DNA of 64,000 bases from Theodoxus fluviatilis (taxonomy: Eukaryota > Mollusca > Gastropoda > Cycloneritida > Neritidae). The position numbers and the translations under genes are program-made. The notes below the pieces were generated by a model. It was given only the letters and a program-made list of their open reading frames with translations. It was not told the DNA's origin and did not search any database. Location: positions 158,501-222,500 of the forward strand of contig JAWQFJ010025561.1 of NCBI GenBank assembly GCA_034096865.1, written 5' to 3'. The number at the start of each line of letters is the position of its first letter. Position 1 is the stretch's first letter. Shown here one piece after another: positions 1-19,232 of this stretch.

Positions 1-211
1 GACTGGAGGTGGAGTGCGGCTGCAGGGTGTTTGCAGGTGCGGGGGAATGGAAGGGAAGCCTGCACCTGTCTAGAGTCTGTGGTGCAGGAAGTGACGTTAT
101 GTGCTGCAACAGCGAGGTGGGAGACGGTCTTGAGTAAAAGTTGGTGTGAAGGAACGACCCCAGAACTCGGGGGTAATGGGAAACTATTTTTCAAACGATG
201 TGCTCCTATAA

Positions 212-270
212 TGTGTATGTGCGCGCGTGCGTGTGTGTGTGCGTGTGTGTGTGCGTGTGTGTGTATGTGG
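212..270. repeat. Imperfect (GT)n/(GC)n microsatellite
   Basis: Alternating purine-pyrimidine run of GT units broken by GC and TATG steps. The Cys/Val-rich open frame through it is an artefact of the repeat. Confidence 0.9.
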
Positions 271-2319
271 ACGCGCGCCTCTGCGAGCGTGTATACGTCA
301 TGTATGCACGTGTGTATGCGTTTCTATTGTATATGCATGGCACGCGATCATGTGCGTTGTTTTGCGTTGACGCCTAAAAACAGGCCAGGAGAGGACAGCA
401 GAAGAAGAAGATGCCATACACAGATGTGCACATCTGAAAAAATGAGCGAGTATGGGAAAAGAGAAAGCTGCATAACTTTCATAGCATGGCCAATTTCAAC
501 TGCAGAGGATGGCATGGAACTAGGGGCGCTACACACAAAGCAGACCACATCGTTGTTATCCTTGCAAGTCCCAGTTGTCCATGCTCATGATGCGTTGGCT
601 TGATGAGACGACGAAATGAGAGTACAAAGAAAAGGGGGAGCGGGGTGAACTAAGACGACAATGAACAGGCCGATACATCGGACGACATGATGGGCTACTT
701 ACACATGCGGAGTCCGGCTATGGGGGTCGCATGAATTAATACAGATTCAAACCATTACTATCAAACGCAAACAATGGCAGGCATAGCGCCCAAAAATATG
801 ACAACGAAAATATGGCAGTGAAGATTTCCTACAGCTGAGCGACAGCTGCATCATGGCTGCCTACAGCCCAAAGTAAACTCCACCTGCGTGAGCTGTATGG
901 GAGAAACCAAATGTCAGAAGTTCATGCCGAACTTATGCCACAAAGAGAAAATATAATAAACAAGGCTAGATTCGTTATCATCATCATGCAATCATCACAA
1001 AAAAATTTGATATGAAATTATAGGTTAAATGATAATGATTCATTTTGAGTCAAACCGCATAAATAACAAGGAAACGTGTTCTTCAAAAGATGTTTGCAAA
1101 AGGAAGAGCAGACGAGAAATAGTAATCAAATGTGCCATGTCAGCCAGTCGAACGTAAGAGTCACATCATTGGCAGCACGACAGGACCTACGCTAATTTCT
1201 CAAAGACAACCATGCAGGAGTTAAAGAAACAAACACTGCGTGTCAGAAAAAAGACGTCAAACGGTCGTGGCTGATGAGTCAAAATGAGATGATATCATTA
1301 ACATACTATCACTGTACTAGAAATTGATAATCATGTCTAATACTTTAGTCACTTCAGTAACGATTTTCGTACTACAACGTTCCCATTCTCAATCCTCCAA
1401 GTTCGTTTACCGCGTGTAGTGGAGTTCGTTCAAGACACATGACCAAGGAACTCAAAGGGCAAACGTAGAACACAAAAACGCCGGCAATCAATTTACAGGA
1501 TTTCCTCTATGGTAATCTAAATCCCTGATTTTGTCGGTAACCCGATCTGTCATTTTGACGGAGGCCCTGAAGCCGAGGCAGTCCCCCCTCCCCCCCCCTC
1601 CCCCGACAGCTGTCCCCCTGCCTCAGGTTACCCAGCGCCCCACCCTGGCATGTTCCAGACGAGTTCCAGTGCCACCAGATCTCTTCTTCCACCCGCCCCA
1701 GCCCTCGGGCGCTTGGAGGCGGCGCCTCACTTCAAAGAGATCAGTTGGTCTAGGGGTGGAAAGGGGGGAGGGTGTCGGGAAGAATGGAGGATGGGTTGTG
1801 AGGCTTTTTTCGTTTGAGGGCGGTTAAAAGGCACCTTTCTTTCATTTAGTATTCCATGCAATGGTTTTCTACATTTACTTTTCAATCGTTACGTCCTCTT
1901 TAAAATTGAAACAGTTGCTGTATACGGCATATTGTGGCGACGAACTTTTTTTTATAATTGTGAAGAATCTCCTACAAAAATGAATTAGGACATGCTGAAA
2001 CTCATTGTGGTTATCCTACTACCATGGCCTGTAAGTCGAATCACTTTCCTTTCAGCTGATGCAGGTTACAAAGGTCTTATGCTAATCTAATAAAATGCAA
2101 CATGACTACAGCGATATTTCAACTCGGCTAATCAAAAACAAAAGTATCGTGGTACACTATTTGATTAATATTTAATGCTGCAATAGTAAATTTCTACTTA
2201 AACTAATGTAACAAATCCATGTTCATCCTAGGATAATTCCTCCCATATCAGTTCCTTTGCATCGATAAGAACGATAAACATGAAGTGCAAGTTTCTGGAC
2301 TACATATTTGAAAAATGTT

Positions 2320-2321
<2 letters not shown>

Positions 2322-2409
<88 letters not shown>
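2322..2409. repeat. (CT)n microsatellite, about 44 units
   Basis: Uninterrupted CT dinucleotide array. It generates Arg-Glu repeat open frames on the minus strand, which are not genes. Confidence 0.98.
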
Positions 2410-2412
<3 letters not shown>

Positions 2413-3226
2413 TTGAGGTCGTGCCCTTATGGCTTTTTCCCCCTGAGCTGCTGTCACCCACGCGGCCTTGCTGTCTGAGTCAGGCGTTGCGAGGATACGG
2501 TCATCCCAACGTCCCCTCAGGTCTTCTCCAGGGGAGGTAACTTCATGTCCTCTTGACGGTTTCAAGGGGACGTGACATCATGAATGCGTCTCTGTCCTCA
2601 CGGAGCACGAGTAAACGAACCCCGTACTTTTGCAGCCTTGACCTCAATGCAACTTTACCGTCGAGTTATAACATTTTGCTTAAAGTTCAGCTTTCGGTCT
2701 GAGCATGTCTGTTTCAATTACCACTATTTCACTGGATTACTTTTTACATATAATACATGTAAGATCAAGGGCCGCCATTTCTAGTGAAAAAACTCGATTC
2801 TTTTAGGCCGGATATGAAACTGCTTGAGGCTTCGTAACCTGAGGCAAGCTCATAATATTTTCACACAGCTTTTTAAAAATTCCCTTTTCTTCCTATGCTT
2901 TACGGAGCTTTTTAACAAATGTTAATTACTAATGCCCTTCTTCGAGTGATAACATCGCACGCCCATATAATTCCTTTCCCGTTTCTTCCCATGATTTATG
3001 TATCTGTTTCAACTGCATTGGCAGTCCCTATCCTACAGAGAAAAAAAAATGTCGCAGTCTCCCGTCAATGAAACGGTCTTCCCTACGAAAAGAGACCAGA
3101 AGGGGAAGCAGACAAAACCGGATATGTACGGCTCTGAGTTAGTCGTCAAGAATGCAAAGCATAGACAGAGCCGGGAAGACGCCAGGCCAGGCAGGAGTGG
3201 ACACAGAGACAGAGGCAGCCAGTTAC

Positions 3227-3327
3227 CTGTTCTCCAGTGAGCACCAGCCACAGTACGGGTCCCGGGAACCAAGGCAGTCGAAGCACGTGGTGTACTGGCT
3301 GCAGTTCTGCACCGCCATCTTCACGAT
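3227..3327 (-). CDS. Plexin PSI-domain exon (internal, partial gene)
   Basis: This is an internal exon of a plexin, the cell-surface receptor for semaphorins in axon guidance and cell migration. Seen: on the minus strand the exon is bounded by a TTGCATTGCAG acceptor and a GTAACT donor. It is 101 bp long, enters in phase 0 and leaves after two bases of a codon. The 33 full codons start IVKMAVQNC and contain TCFDCLGSRDPYCGWC followed by SLEN. The cysteine spacing C-x5-C-x2-C-x7-C-x2-C is that of the first plexin PSI domain, which directly follows the sema domain. Known: semaphorin PSI domains usually have an acidic residue where this has the last Cys of CGWC, which favours a plexin. The A or B subfamily cannot be decided. 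The remaining PSI cysteines should lie in the next exon to the left, which I did not find. The open frames on the plus strand and in other frames here are shadows. Confidence 0.86.
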
Positions 3328-3606
3328 CTGCAATGCAAGATAAGGGAAATTGTAGGAAATCATCAGGTCACAAACTCAGACAATATTTCAAATACACACA
3401 TGATTCAACGACAGACATGTTTGCACACAAGCAGGAAAACAAATCCTCGTCATGGTATTTATACTCACAATAGAAGGCCAATAAAAATAGTAAAGACCCA
3501 AAAGATAAATCTCTTAATCAGCTCATGCACTTTTGCAAGAATATCACATTTTCGTTGAACATGTTCTCGTGCAGCCATGCAGGCTGAAGAAGACTTCCAC
3601 GTACGC

Positions 3607-3696
<90 letters not shown>
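3607..3696. repeat. (GA)n microsatellite with two AA interruptions
   Basis: About 45 GA units, interrupted near each end by an extra A. It lies some 280 bp upstream of the plexin PSI exon in transcription order, within the presumed adjacent intron. Confidence 0.98.
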
Positions 3697-3761
3697 GTGG
3701 GGGCTTAGAGAAGCAAACGAGCATGACTCTAAATCAGACAGGGTCTTTTCTGTTCCCCCCT

Positions 3762-3794
3762 CCCCCCCCCCCCCCCCAAAAAAAAAAAAAAAAC
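3762..3794. repeat. Poly(C)16 directly joined to poly(A)17
   Basis: Sixteen C residues pass without a gap into seventeen A residues. The same C-to-A arrangement recurs at 23240-23262 and, shorter, at 26889-26900. Confidence 0.95.
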
Positions 3795-4608
3795 AAACAA
3801 AAAACAACGTTCACGACCAAGCTTCCTCCAGCATCATTTACCTTCCGATGATAACCGGGTCTAAAAGGGCCGAAGTGACGCCAGAGGGAAAAAAATCTCA
3901 CTTAAACGCAAAAGAATAGATTTTCGAGAGAAAATATGCCAGTTCTTTACAACTAATGGATTCTCAAGCGAGCTGTGTTTGCATTTTGAAAACAAAACGC
4001 TGGGTCAGGACAGGCCGCTCGCTTCTTCAATTAGGGAAAAAGAGATTCCGGCTCTTTCCCATGGAAATTGTTGCGACTCCATAGCATTGGTTTTATCTCC
4101 CGTCTCACGACAACAATGCAAAAAACCCTCTTCTCTTCCTGTATGCATAGCCCAGAGACCTCCAAGATTTCCTCCCGCTATTGATTCCGATGCACTGGCG
4201 TGACTGCGGGCTCTACATGATAAATGTGCGGCAACTTTCCCCGCGAGCAGCAGGGGCAAACCAACGGCCTTGTCTACAAGTGGCGCAAAATCAATACGGG
4301 GGGGACGCCTCTAATGGATTCTGAATAAGACGGTTCATCTGAGCAACGGGATAACATGATCGTCTGAAATCCAATTAAATCAATTCGATAGGTAGCCAGC
4401 CCCCAGCAAGCTGACCATATCGATCAGTCGATAGATAGTCTTTCCAGGTAGGTCCGGGAGCCGCGGAACATAGCATCCGGCTCGAGGCACGACATGTCTG
4501 AATCTGATACATGCGTGGAGAAAAGTTATTCCCGGTCCGTGGAATCCCCAGACCCCTATCATGTAACCGAGATCCAACTATTTCCGACCCGAAGCATTCC
4601 TCTTACTT

Positions 4609-4707
4609 CCCCCCCCCCCCCCCCCCCCCTCCCCCTTCTTTCTCCAAGACATCCCTCCCTTCCCTCCCCTTGCCCCTTACCTCCAAGCGTTCTCCCCCCC
4701 CCCCCCC
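4609..4707. repeat. Poly(C) runs in C/T-rich tract
   Basis: A run of 21 C (4609-4629) and another of 14 C (4694-4707) lie in a strand-asymmetric C/T-rich stretch that continues to about 4800. The Pro/Ser-rich open frames here reflect composition only. Confidence 0.9.
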
Positions 4708-5192
4708 TTCCCCCAAATCTTCCCACCCCATTCCATCTCTTCTTCCATCTCTCTGCTCCCTATTCCTAACTTTCCACTACAACCCCTTCGACTCCTCGCT
4801 CCCCCTTTGCCCACACGCGCAGCTCTACAGCGTAAATACGGGATGACAAAAGGTAACTGCTTGGCTTCAATGCAGTCCTAACTGCCGATGGAGGGTCTTC
4901 ATTGAGCAGGACGGCCGTCCCGCAGAGGAAGACACAAAGAAAGGTAAATGCCGCCACCCTGACCTTTCCCCGCCCATTAGCAACCACGGGCCCAGTCCAT
5001 GTTTGCATTGCTCCGCACCGCCAGGCAATACTCAGATAATGCCGATAATAGAAATTGGTTGATTTGGGGGAAGGATGAGCTCGGAGCCCCTGGCGCGTTC
5101 CCGTAGGTGGCCCTGGGAGTCGGACCCGCTAGAGTCCAGTGATAATGGCAAACATAAATACAATTACTGCTGCAGTAACACACTTAGCTCTC

Positions 5193-5327
<135 letters not shown>

Positions 5328-7222
5328 GCTATGGTCGTGCACTCAGGGAGCTCGAAGGTCTTCGGGCAACACCTGCCTTATCTTAGCCGAGCAGAGCAAA
5401 ACCCGAGATCATGTTGAGGAAACGCTGTTGGTTGCACTCCGTCGTTAACAGGGCAAGAAGGCAGAGTTCACAAACCGAGCACATGCATTCTTGTAAACAT
5501 ACAAAAACCAAAATTCGTTCTGAAGTAGAGAATCGGCTCAGGAAGATCAGGAGGTAAGTCATTGTTATCTGAGTATTAATTCAGAACCATCCAGAATTTC
5601 AAACATAAATTCAGGCTTAACTGACATAAACAAAACTTATTCCGCATATAATCCTTGGGAAGAAATAACACACATCTAAATTAGTTCTTTTACGTAGAGA
5701 ATCTCACAGAAAAACGCAAAAACCTGTACACTCTTTTAGAGAGATGCAACTCTCCCCCTTTTTCCATAATGATAATGTACGAGCAGTGTATGATGCTCGT
5801 AGGCGACTTTTAAGAATGTATCCATACATCCAGTATTTTTTGCTGTTAGCAGCTACTTTCAAACATCCCTTTATCATGATTAACACACTCCAACGGAACT
5901 GGTACAGCCTTACTCTCTTTTACTGCCAGTGGAAACTTCCGAACGAGACACAGAGAGCGAAACACTTTTTATCTTTTAATCTCCATCAGAGAATCCTATG
6001 AAAGAGACATGATAGATAATGACGGGCGTGCAACCCACACAGGAAGGTCCGAGGGGTAAGCCAGATCAGTGGGAGAGAAGAACCACGCCCAGGGCCTGGA
6101 GTGATTAAGTGATGGCCAGGAGGGAAAGGGGATCCACGTCAGGGGGACCCATCCGTTTTACGGCCATTCCTTTAATCTTGCAGAGCGACGTCTCGGCCGC
6201 GAGGGCGGGCCTGGTGGTAGACGTGGGCCGTGATGGGCATGTTTCCTCTCCACATTTGTCATCGGTCTGCCCCGTGCCCGCCTCGCCACCCGCACTGGCC
6301 TCCAGATGACAAGCTTGCAGAATCCCAATTGAAGAGCGCATAAAGGGGAAATAACTGCTCCCCGACCTTGCCCCCGTCTCCTCGCGGCGCGGTCCCCTCC
6401 TATGATGAGGCCTCCTCTTTGAAGGAGCAATTCTTTTGCAACGGGGACGTATCGAATTACTATTCTTGCAGCCTTCAAAAGGTTACATCAATTACAGTTA
6501 TCGAGTAATGGCGAATTATGGCAACCTCCAACACCGCCGCAAGGCAGGGCTGGGTTGGGTTGGAGCAACAGTGCATCTCAACAAGGAGATCGGCACGCCC
6601 AACAGGGTGTCTTGTCGCGAGGCCTACTGCAATCATAATTAGTTTATCATAATTAGATTTAGAGGCCACTCGGTTCTTAGTGCACTGTGTGCAGCCAATG
6701 GAAGCCCTAAATGTAATATGCATGAAGCGGAACGCAGCAGAGCTTGTTTGCAAAGCGAAACAGGTTCCTATCAATAGGTCAGGGTGCCATGTCATAATTG
6801 CTGACGAGGCAAACTGCAGAACACTTATGACGATTCACCATCTTTGATTACGCGTTACGTCTCGGCTACATTTGAAAATAAAACAAAATAGCGAAGTACA
6901 TCCTCGTTTCTCAGGATGGGACTGGAGACCAGTTTGGAACGGTAGAGGGAGGTCGTGGGAGACGTTTCAATTGGATGATACTATGCTCTATCCAAGTCAA
7001 GGCACATCTTTTACAGTCAAGTGCCTCTTTGGAATTTCAAATATTGCTCAGTGGAAAATCATGTCTCATTGGAAGCAGGAGAGCGGGCTCAACATTCAGG
7101 CAGACCACACTTGCACCGCACTCCCAGAACACCAACAGCCCGCGGCTCCTCCAGTTCTCTCCAAGCATACCTGACCCCCTCCCTATCGCGCGCAGAGTTC
7201 AAGTGTGCAAGGCAACACTGCG

Positions 7223-7450
7223 TTATCTCCCCTGGTCTCGCCAGAGAGCGTGGCGAGGCGGAAGTTACCAACGCATGCGTCGTGAGCATTCGAAGCTGAC
7301 CTTATCGGCCCCTTCCCGAGATACTTCACGCCCCCTGCTTCCTTCAACCCCCTTGCATGGTGCTAGGTTGGTCACGGGAGATAATTAGGCTGTGCTAAAG
7401 GAAACTCAGTTAAATCAGCCAGCTGCTTTATCTACTACGCTATCTTTTGT
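7223..7450 (-). repeat. Possible SINE- or MITE-like element
   Basis: Seen: TTATCTCCC at 7223-7231 and its exact reverse complement GGGAGATAA at 7376-7384 enclose 144 bp. Immediately outside, on the minus strand, a segment containing TAGCGTAGTAGAT resembles a Pol III A box, as in the head of tRNA-derived SINEs. No convincing B box or poly-A tail is visible and the element may be decayed. GGGAGATAA-like motifs are common in molluscan dispersed repeats as I recall; that link is not proven here. Confidence 0.3.
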
Positions 7451-9205
7451 ACCATCCCTGCGTCCCTGTGCGAAGACGGCCTAAAATAGCATTGGCAGCA
7501 CCAGCATGCTATAATAATGGCTTCCGAGAAATACCTATTTATCTCATAATGAAAAACGTATATCATTCACGGTGCCAAATGATCGTGTTAGGAACGTACA
7601 TGTTGCAGATCTTAAAGACAATGGTAGATATCAACTTAAGAAAGCCTTCCCCTATGCAGGCCTCTGTTCGTCTGGTGAGACGATGGTGCAGCTTCATCAA
7701 GCGGCATGTCTCCAATATTAGCAAAGGCAATTCAAGAAGCAATCACTGCAAACCAAAGTAAGTGTTTGATAAACTGTGGTTAGTGTTCTTTCATATCAGT
7801 TTGGTTTTTGTTGTCTGGTTGTTTTGTTGCTGTAAGCAGCATGTGTGACTGGCACTGACGCAAGACTGGACTGAAAGGCTGGTGCAGGCGTTGGAGTCAG
7901 GGCGCAGGGGCGAAGGGCGAGGGAAAGGGGAAGGGGACACGACTGACTGCCCCATGCGACTGACAAACACGCAGATCCGTTTAAACACCACGCTGCAGCG
8001 AGGAATGCAGAAACGGTCTTGGCTGACTTGCAGCTGCGTCCCTGTTTGTTCCACAAACACGTTTACGCCAGGTCAATGGATTTCCTGACTTTCCCTCAAC
8101 GCCAGCCCAGAACTGAGATCCTTCCTCACACTACAGGCCCTGCCCAGCCCTTCGCCCTCTTTCGTGAAAAGCGCGTTCCGAGACAAACAGACCGTCACAC
8201 GACTGAAGGCAGGGGACCCCTGCATTTGCACCCAGGAGTGGAAGGGCGCAGGAAAACTTCACCGGGCCACGGCATTATATTCCCATCGCCAAATAGCGCA
8301 GCAATTACAGGGCGCTTGGGCTGAATGCGGCAGCGACAGCGAGACAACAGCGCTCTGTTTGTCATGGGGTGCCAACGAAGTGCAATGGGAGATTTCAGAT
8401 GCAGAAGTTGCGAGGGGTTGTTAAAAGGGGAACTGGAGGATAATGGTTGATGCTTTGTGAAGTGGGCATAGGGATGCATGCAGTGCAGAGGGCGAGAGGG
8501 AGCCGGAGGAGATGGACGACTGGCAAACAGCTCAGGTGACGGAGGACAGCATAGGGATTTGCAGTCCAGTCCAGGTGCAGAAGGGTCATCACGTCATAGA
8601 AGGTCTCCAATAGTAAAGGTTATGAACATATCGGTCAAAGAGCCCGCTTCTTCTATAAGAGAAACAAAAAGCGAGGAGGAAAATAGTACGGCTTTACATC
8701 TATCACATGTACTCCGAGTTTTGCTTCAAATTGGTTGCAATCAACACAACAGAACTATCAAGTACATTTATTCGACATTCTACGCACTGAAACAAACTTT
8801 TAGTTTCCTTAAGCACTCCAATGCCAATAGCGCAAGCTAGGCTTTCATCATCACTCAGATTGAGAGCCTCTCTTCGGAATCCCAGGATGTTCGAAGTCTT
8901 GACCCAAAATTCTACATCTAGACATCGTCCGTGCCTACAAGCATCCCAACCTCACCTCACTCTTTCCTCCTCTCCCATCACTACCCCCACCCCCACCCCC
9001 CACTGCCCACCCCTCTCATTGTTCCTGTGGCCAGGCCCGACATCCGAGGCAAACAGAGAGCCCTGTAGAGGGGTCGTCTGCATTCCTGCCAAGGCGGGCT
9101 CGGGCCAGGTGCCGTCCAGGCGTCTGCAGCCCTGTAGACTCACACCAGACTGGCTGCCAGGTCTGCCCGCAAACACGGCCCCAGGCATTCCCCAAGTTGT
9201 CTCCC

Positions 9206-9283
9206 CGAATGAGCGAACGAGCGAGTGAGTGAATGAGTGAACGAGTGAGTGGGTGACAGCGTGAATGAGTGTGTGAACATGCA
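9206..9283. repeat. Degenerate GAGT/GAAT tetranucleotide run
   Basis: Irregular repetition of GAGT, GAAT and GAAC words lies just before the GA array. It looks like an old, diverged tetranucleotide microsatellite. Confidence 0.7.
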
Positions 9284-9304
9284 TATATATGTACGTGTGT
9301 AAGT

Positions 9305-9307
<3 letters not shown>

Positions 9308-9367
<60 letters not shown>
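9308..9367. repeat. (GA)n microsatellite, 30 units
   Basis: Uninterrupted GA array. Open frames of alternating Arg-Glu or Ser-Leu through it are artefacts. Confidence 0.98.
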
Positions 9368-17400
<8,033 letters not shown>

Positions 17401-17482
17401 CCCCCCACCCCCTACCACCCCCTCCCCCCCCCCCCAATTCCCTCCATAGTGCTTCAACACGTAGAATCATCCCCCCCCCCCC
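17401..17482. repeat. Poly(C) and C-rich tract
   Basis: Two runs of 12 C, at 17424-17435 and 17471-17482, in a C-rich low-complexity stretch. Confidence 0.9.
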
Positions 17483-18181
17483 TTTCCCCCATCCTTCCCC
17501 CTACCCTATTTCTCTGCTTTCCCCTTCGGATGAGTGCACCAGGGAGATTCTGATCACTCCGCAAACCCCACGGATCTCAAGCCCGGCCCTGGCGTACACT
17601 CTCGACAGAGTGAGTCAGCGCCCCTGCTAAACATGCATGCATGAATACAGACTTTGCTGGGAGTCCGCGCCACTCTACAGACATACTTCATTGCCAGTCC
17701 ATGGTCTCCCCTGCAATCATTTCACACGGACATGCCTCGGCTGACTTCTCCCAGGCAAGTTCAAGCCAGGGTCTCGCTCAGAGAGGCTGCTTTGGTGACT
17801 CCGCATGTTATTTGCTATTCATAGCTCCATTGACGAACGCTAAGTATTATGCGAAGGTAAATATAGTTGTCCAGCTACTGAGTTTCCGGTTGTGAATCCC
17901 TTCCTTGGCATTCTTTGCCGCCTCTGCAAGCATCTGGTCAAGGTTTTCTCTCGTCGTTATGAATATATGCATCCCCAAGGCAATAGATATTCCATACTTT
18001 GTGAAATGGTAGTATGGTCTGATACTTTCGCCACCTGTATAGTCGCTCTGGGCTGTGCGCGACCTTTCCGCTTTCAAGCAGCCTCCGAAAGCACAGCAAA
18101 GGCCTTTTTTGTCTTCAAACCTGCCTATAAACAGAAAGGCGTCGAAGGAATACAAGCAGAAAGTTAACTTTTCTCCCATCT

Positions 18182-18264
18182 CTCCCGCCCCTGGGATTGA
18201 ACCACGGCACAGCGCCTCGCTGCAAAGCCCAAAGCCTTAGCATGCTGGACCATCTACACCTCCC
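18182..18264 (-). repeat. tRNA-like element, probable SINE head
   Basis: On the minus strand a GATGGTCCAGCATGCTAAGG segment resembles the D-arm/A-box region of a class II (Leu- or Ser-like) tRNA. About 45 bases on, GTGGTTCAATCCC matches the Pol III B box (GGTTCRANNCC). The anticodon stem does not pair cleanly, so this is a tRNA-derived relic, most likely the head of a SINE, and not a working tRNA gene. No tail was recognised. Confidence 0.45.
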
Positions 18265-19162
18265 TGGTATGAATGTGTGCATGATTGTGCATGAATGCAT
18301 AGGTGAACATCGATTGATGCACCTTTTGGTTAAACGTATTTACGTGCCAACAAGAATGAAAGTTGTGATGTCTGTGGGATCTTCCCAGAAATCCATGGTG
18401 TTTAGTTTACGTCAAAGCAGAAAGTTAGTTATTGCCAGTTCAATCTTATTCGAGACCCTCATTAAGATCAATTAATACCAAGGTGTACAGGATGAAGCAT
18501 ATCATCTGACCACCATACATGAGACAGGACGCTATTTTTCCGACTCAGTTTATTTCACTCCGAGGCAGCAAATCTTCAACCAAATCCCGAAGAAACGACG
18601 ACGACTTGTGTAGGCTACCAGTGTAAAGCCATACCGTTACTGCGCTCTCTTCGCTTCAACCATCATGATGCGAAGCGAGAAGCGGAAGGGTTCCACAAGA
18701 CGAATCTGGCTACATTGTAGAGAGGCAGCAGGAGACCCTGCGATAGATTTCCGCCAAGCCGATGCAGAACCAACAAAGCCGGGGGCCGGTTGGAAACCCA
18801 ATCAGGGGCACATTCTGGAGGGCACGCTCAGAGTAAACACGGGTAACAAAGCCAGCGTAACCATTTTCCCCTGATTGCCGTGGCCATTCCAAGATGAAGG
18901 CCGGTTTTCGTTAGCCTAAACGAGGCTCGCTTCTCAATTAGACTGACTCAGCCGTTCCTGAGCCCCACGCGGATAGAACTCCAGTTGCACTTAGGGACGT
19001 AAACAACACACCCGGGACCCGCCTGATGAATTCTTGAAGACTGCGCCAACAGGTGCTTCTCGTTTGCGAGTACAATACGGCGTATCAGGACTATTTTCCT
19101 CTCTCAATCGCCCAGGGTCCAGGGTCAAAATTGTTCGCCACCGCTGAAAGAGGCAGGAGGAA

Positions 19163-19232
19163 ATGGCTGCCGCTCCGATACTGCCGGACCACATGGCCAG
19201 GCGCCGAGTCGGGCTCTCAGCAGGGGACCACG
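19163..19232 (+). CDS. Speculative first coding exon
   Basis: An ATG with a purine at -3 and G at +4 opens 23 codons starting MAAAPILPDHMARRR and reaches a canonical GTGAGT donor at 19233. Without splicing the same frame stays open to 19363. No promoter, second exon or family was recognised, and chance is a real alternative. Confidence 0.12.

Larger units (their letters stand above)
1..3226 (-). other. Presumed plexin intron or left flank, no further exon recognised
   Basis: This stretch follows the plexin PSI exon in its transcription direction and begins with that exon's GT donor. I searched it for an acceptor followed by a split Arg codon and the next PSI cysteine and saw no convincing match. 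It holds a degenerate GT/GC array (212-270), a C-rich patch near 1580-1620 and a long CT array (2322-2409). The intron assignment is inferred from the exon's position and strand. Confidence 0.5.
5328..9307. other. Unique non-coding stretch with SINE-like patch
   Basis: No recognisable exon. The open frames here are below 140 codons and resemble no family I know. The notable content is a TTATCTCCC inverted repeat with an adjoining tRNA-like A-box patch at 7223-7450, and a short (C5A)n run near 8984-9002. Confidence 0.5.

Noticed and set aside
1507..1692. Next plexin exon in the C-rich patch near 1.6 kb
   Set aside because: No acceptor in the required phase and no cysteine pattern that would continue the PSI domain.
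1992..2030. Signal-peptide-like first exon (MLKLIVVILLPWP followed by GTAAGT)
   Set aside because: Only 13 codons, on the strand opposite to plexin, with no second exon; such matches are expected by chance in 64 kb.
18115..18300. Functional tRNA gene
   Set aside because: A- and B-box-like elements are present, but the anticodon stem does not pair and the acceptor stem is poor.
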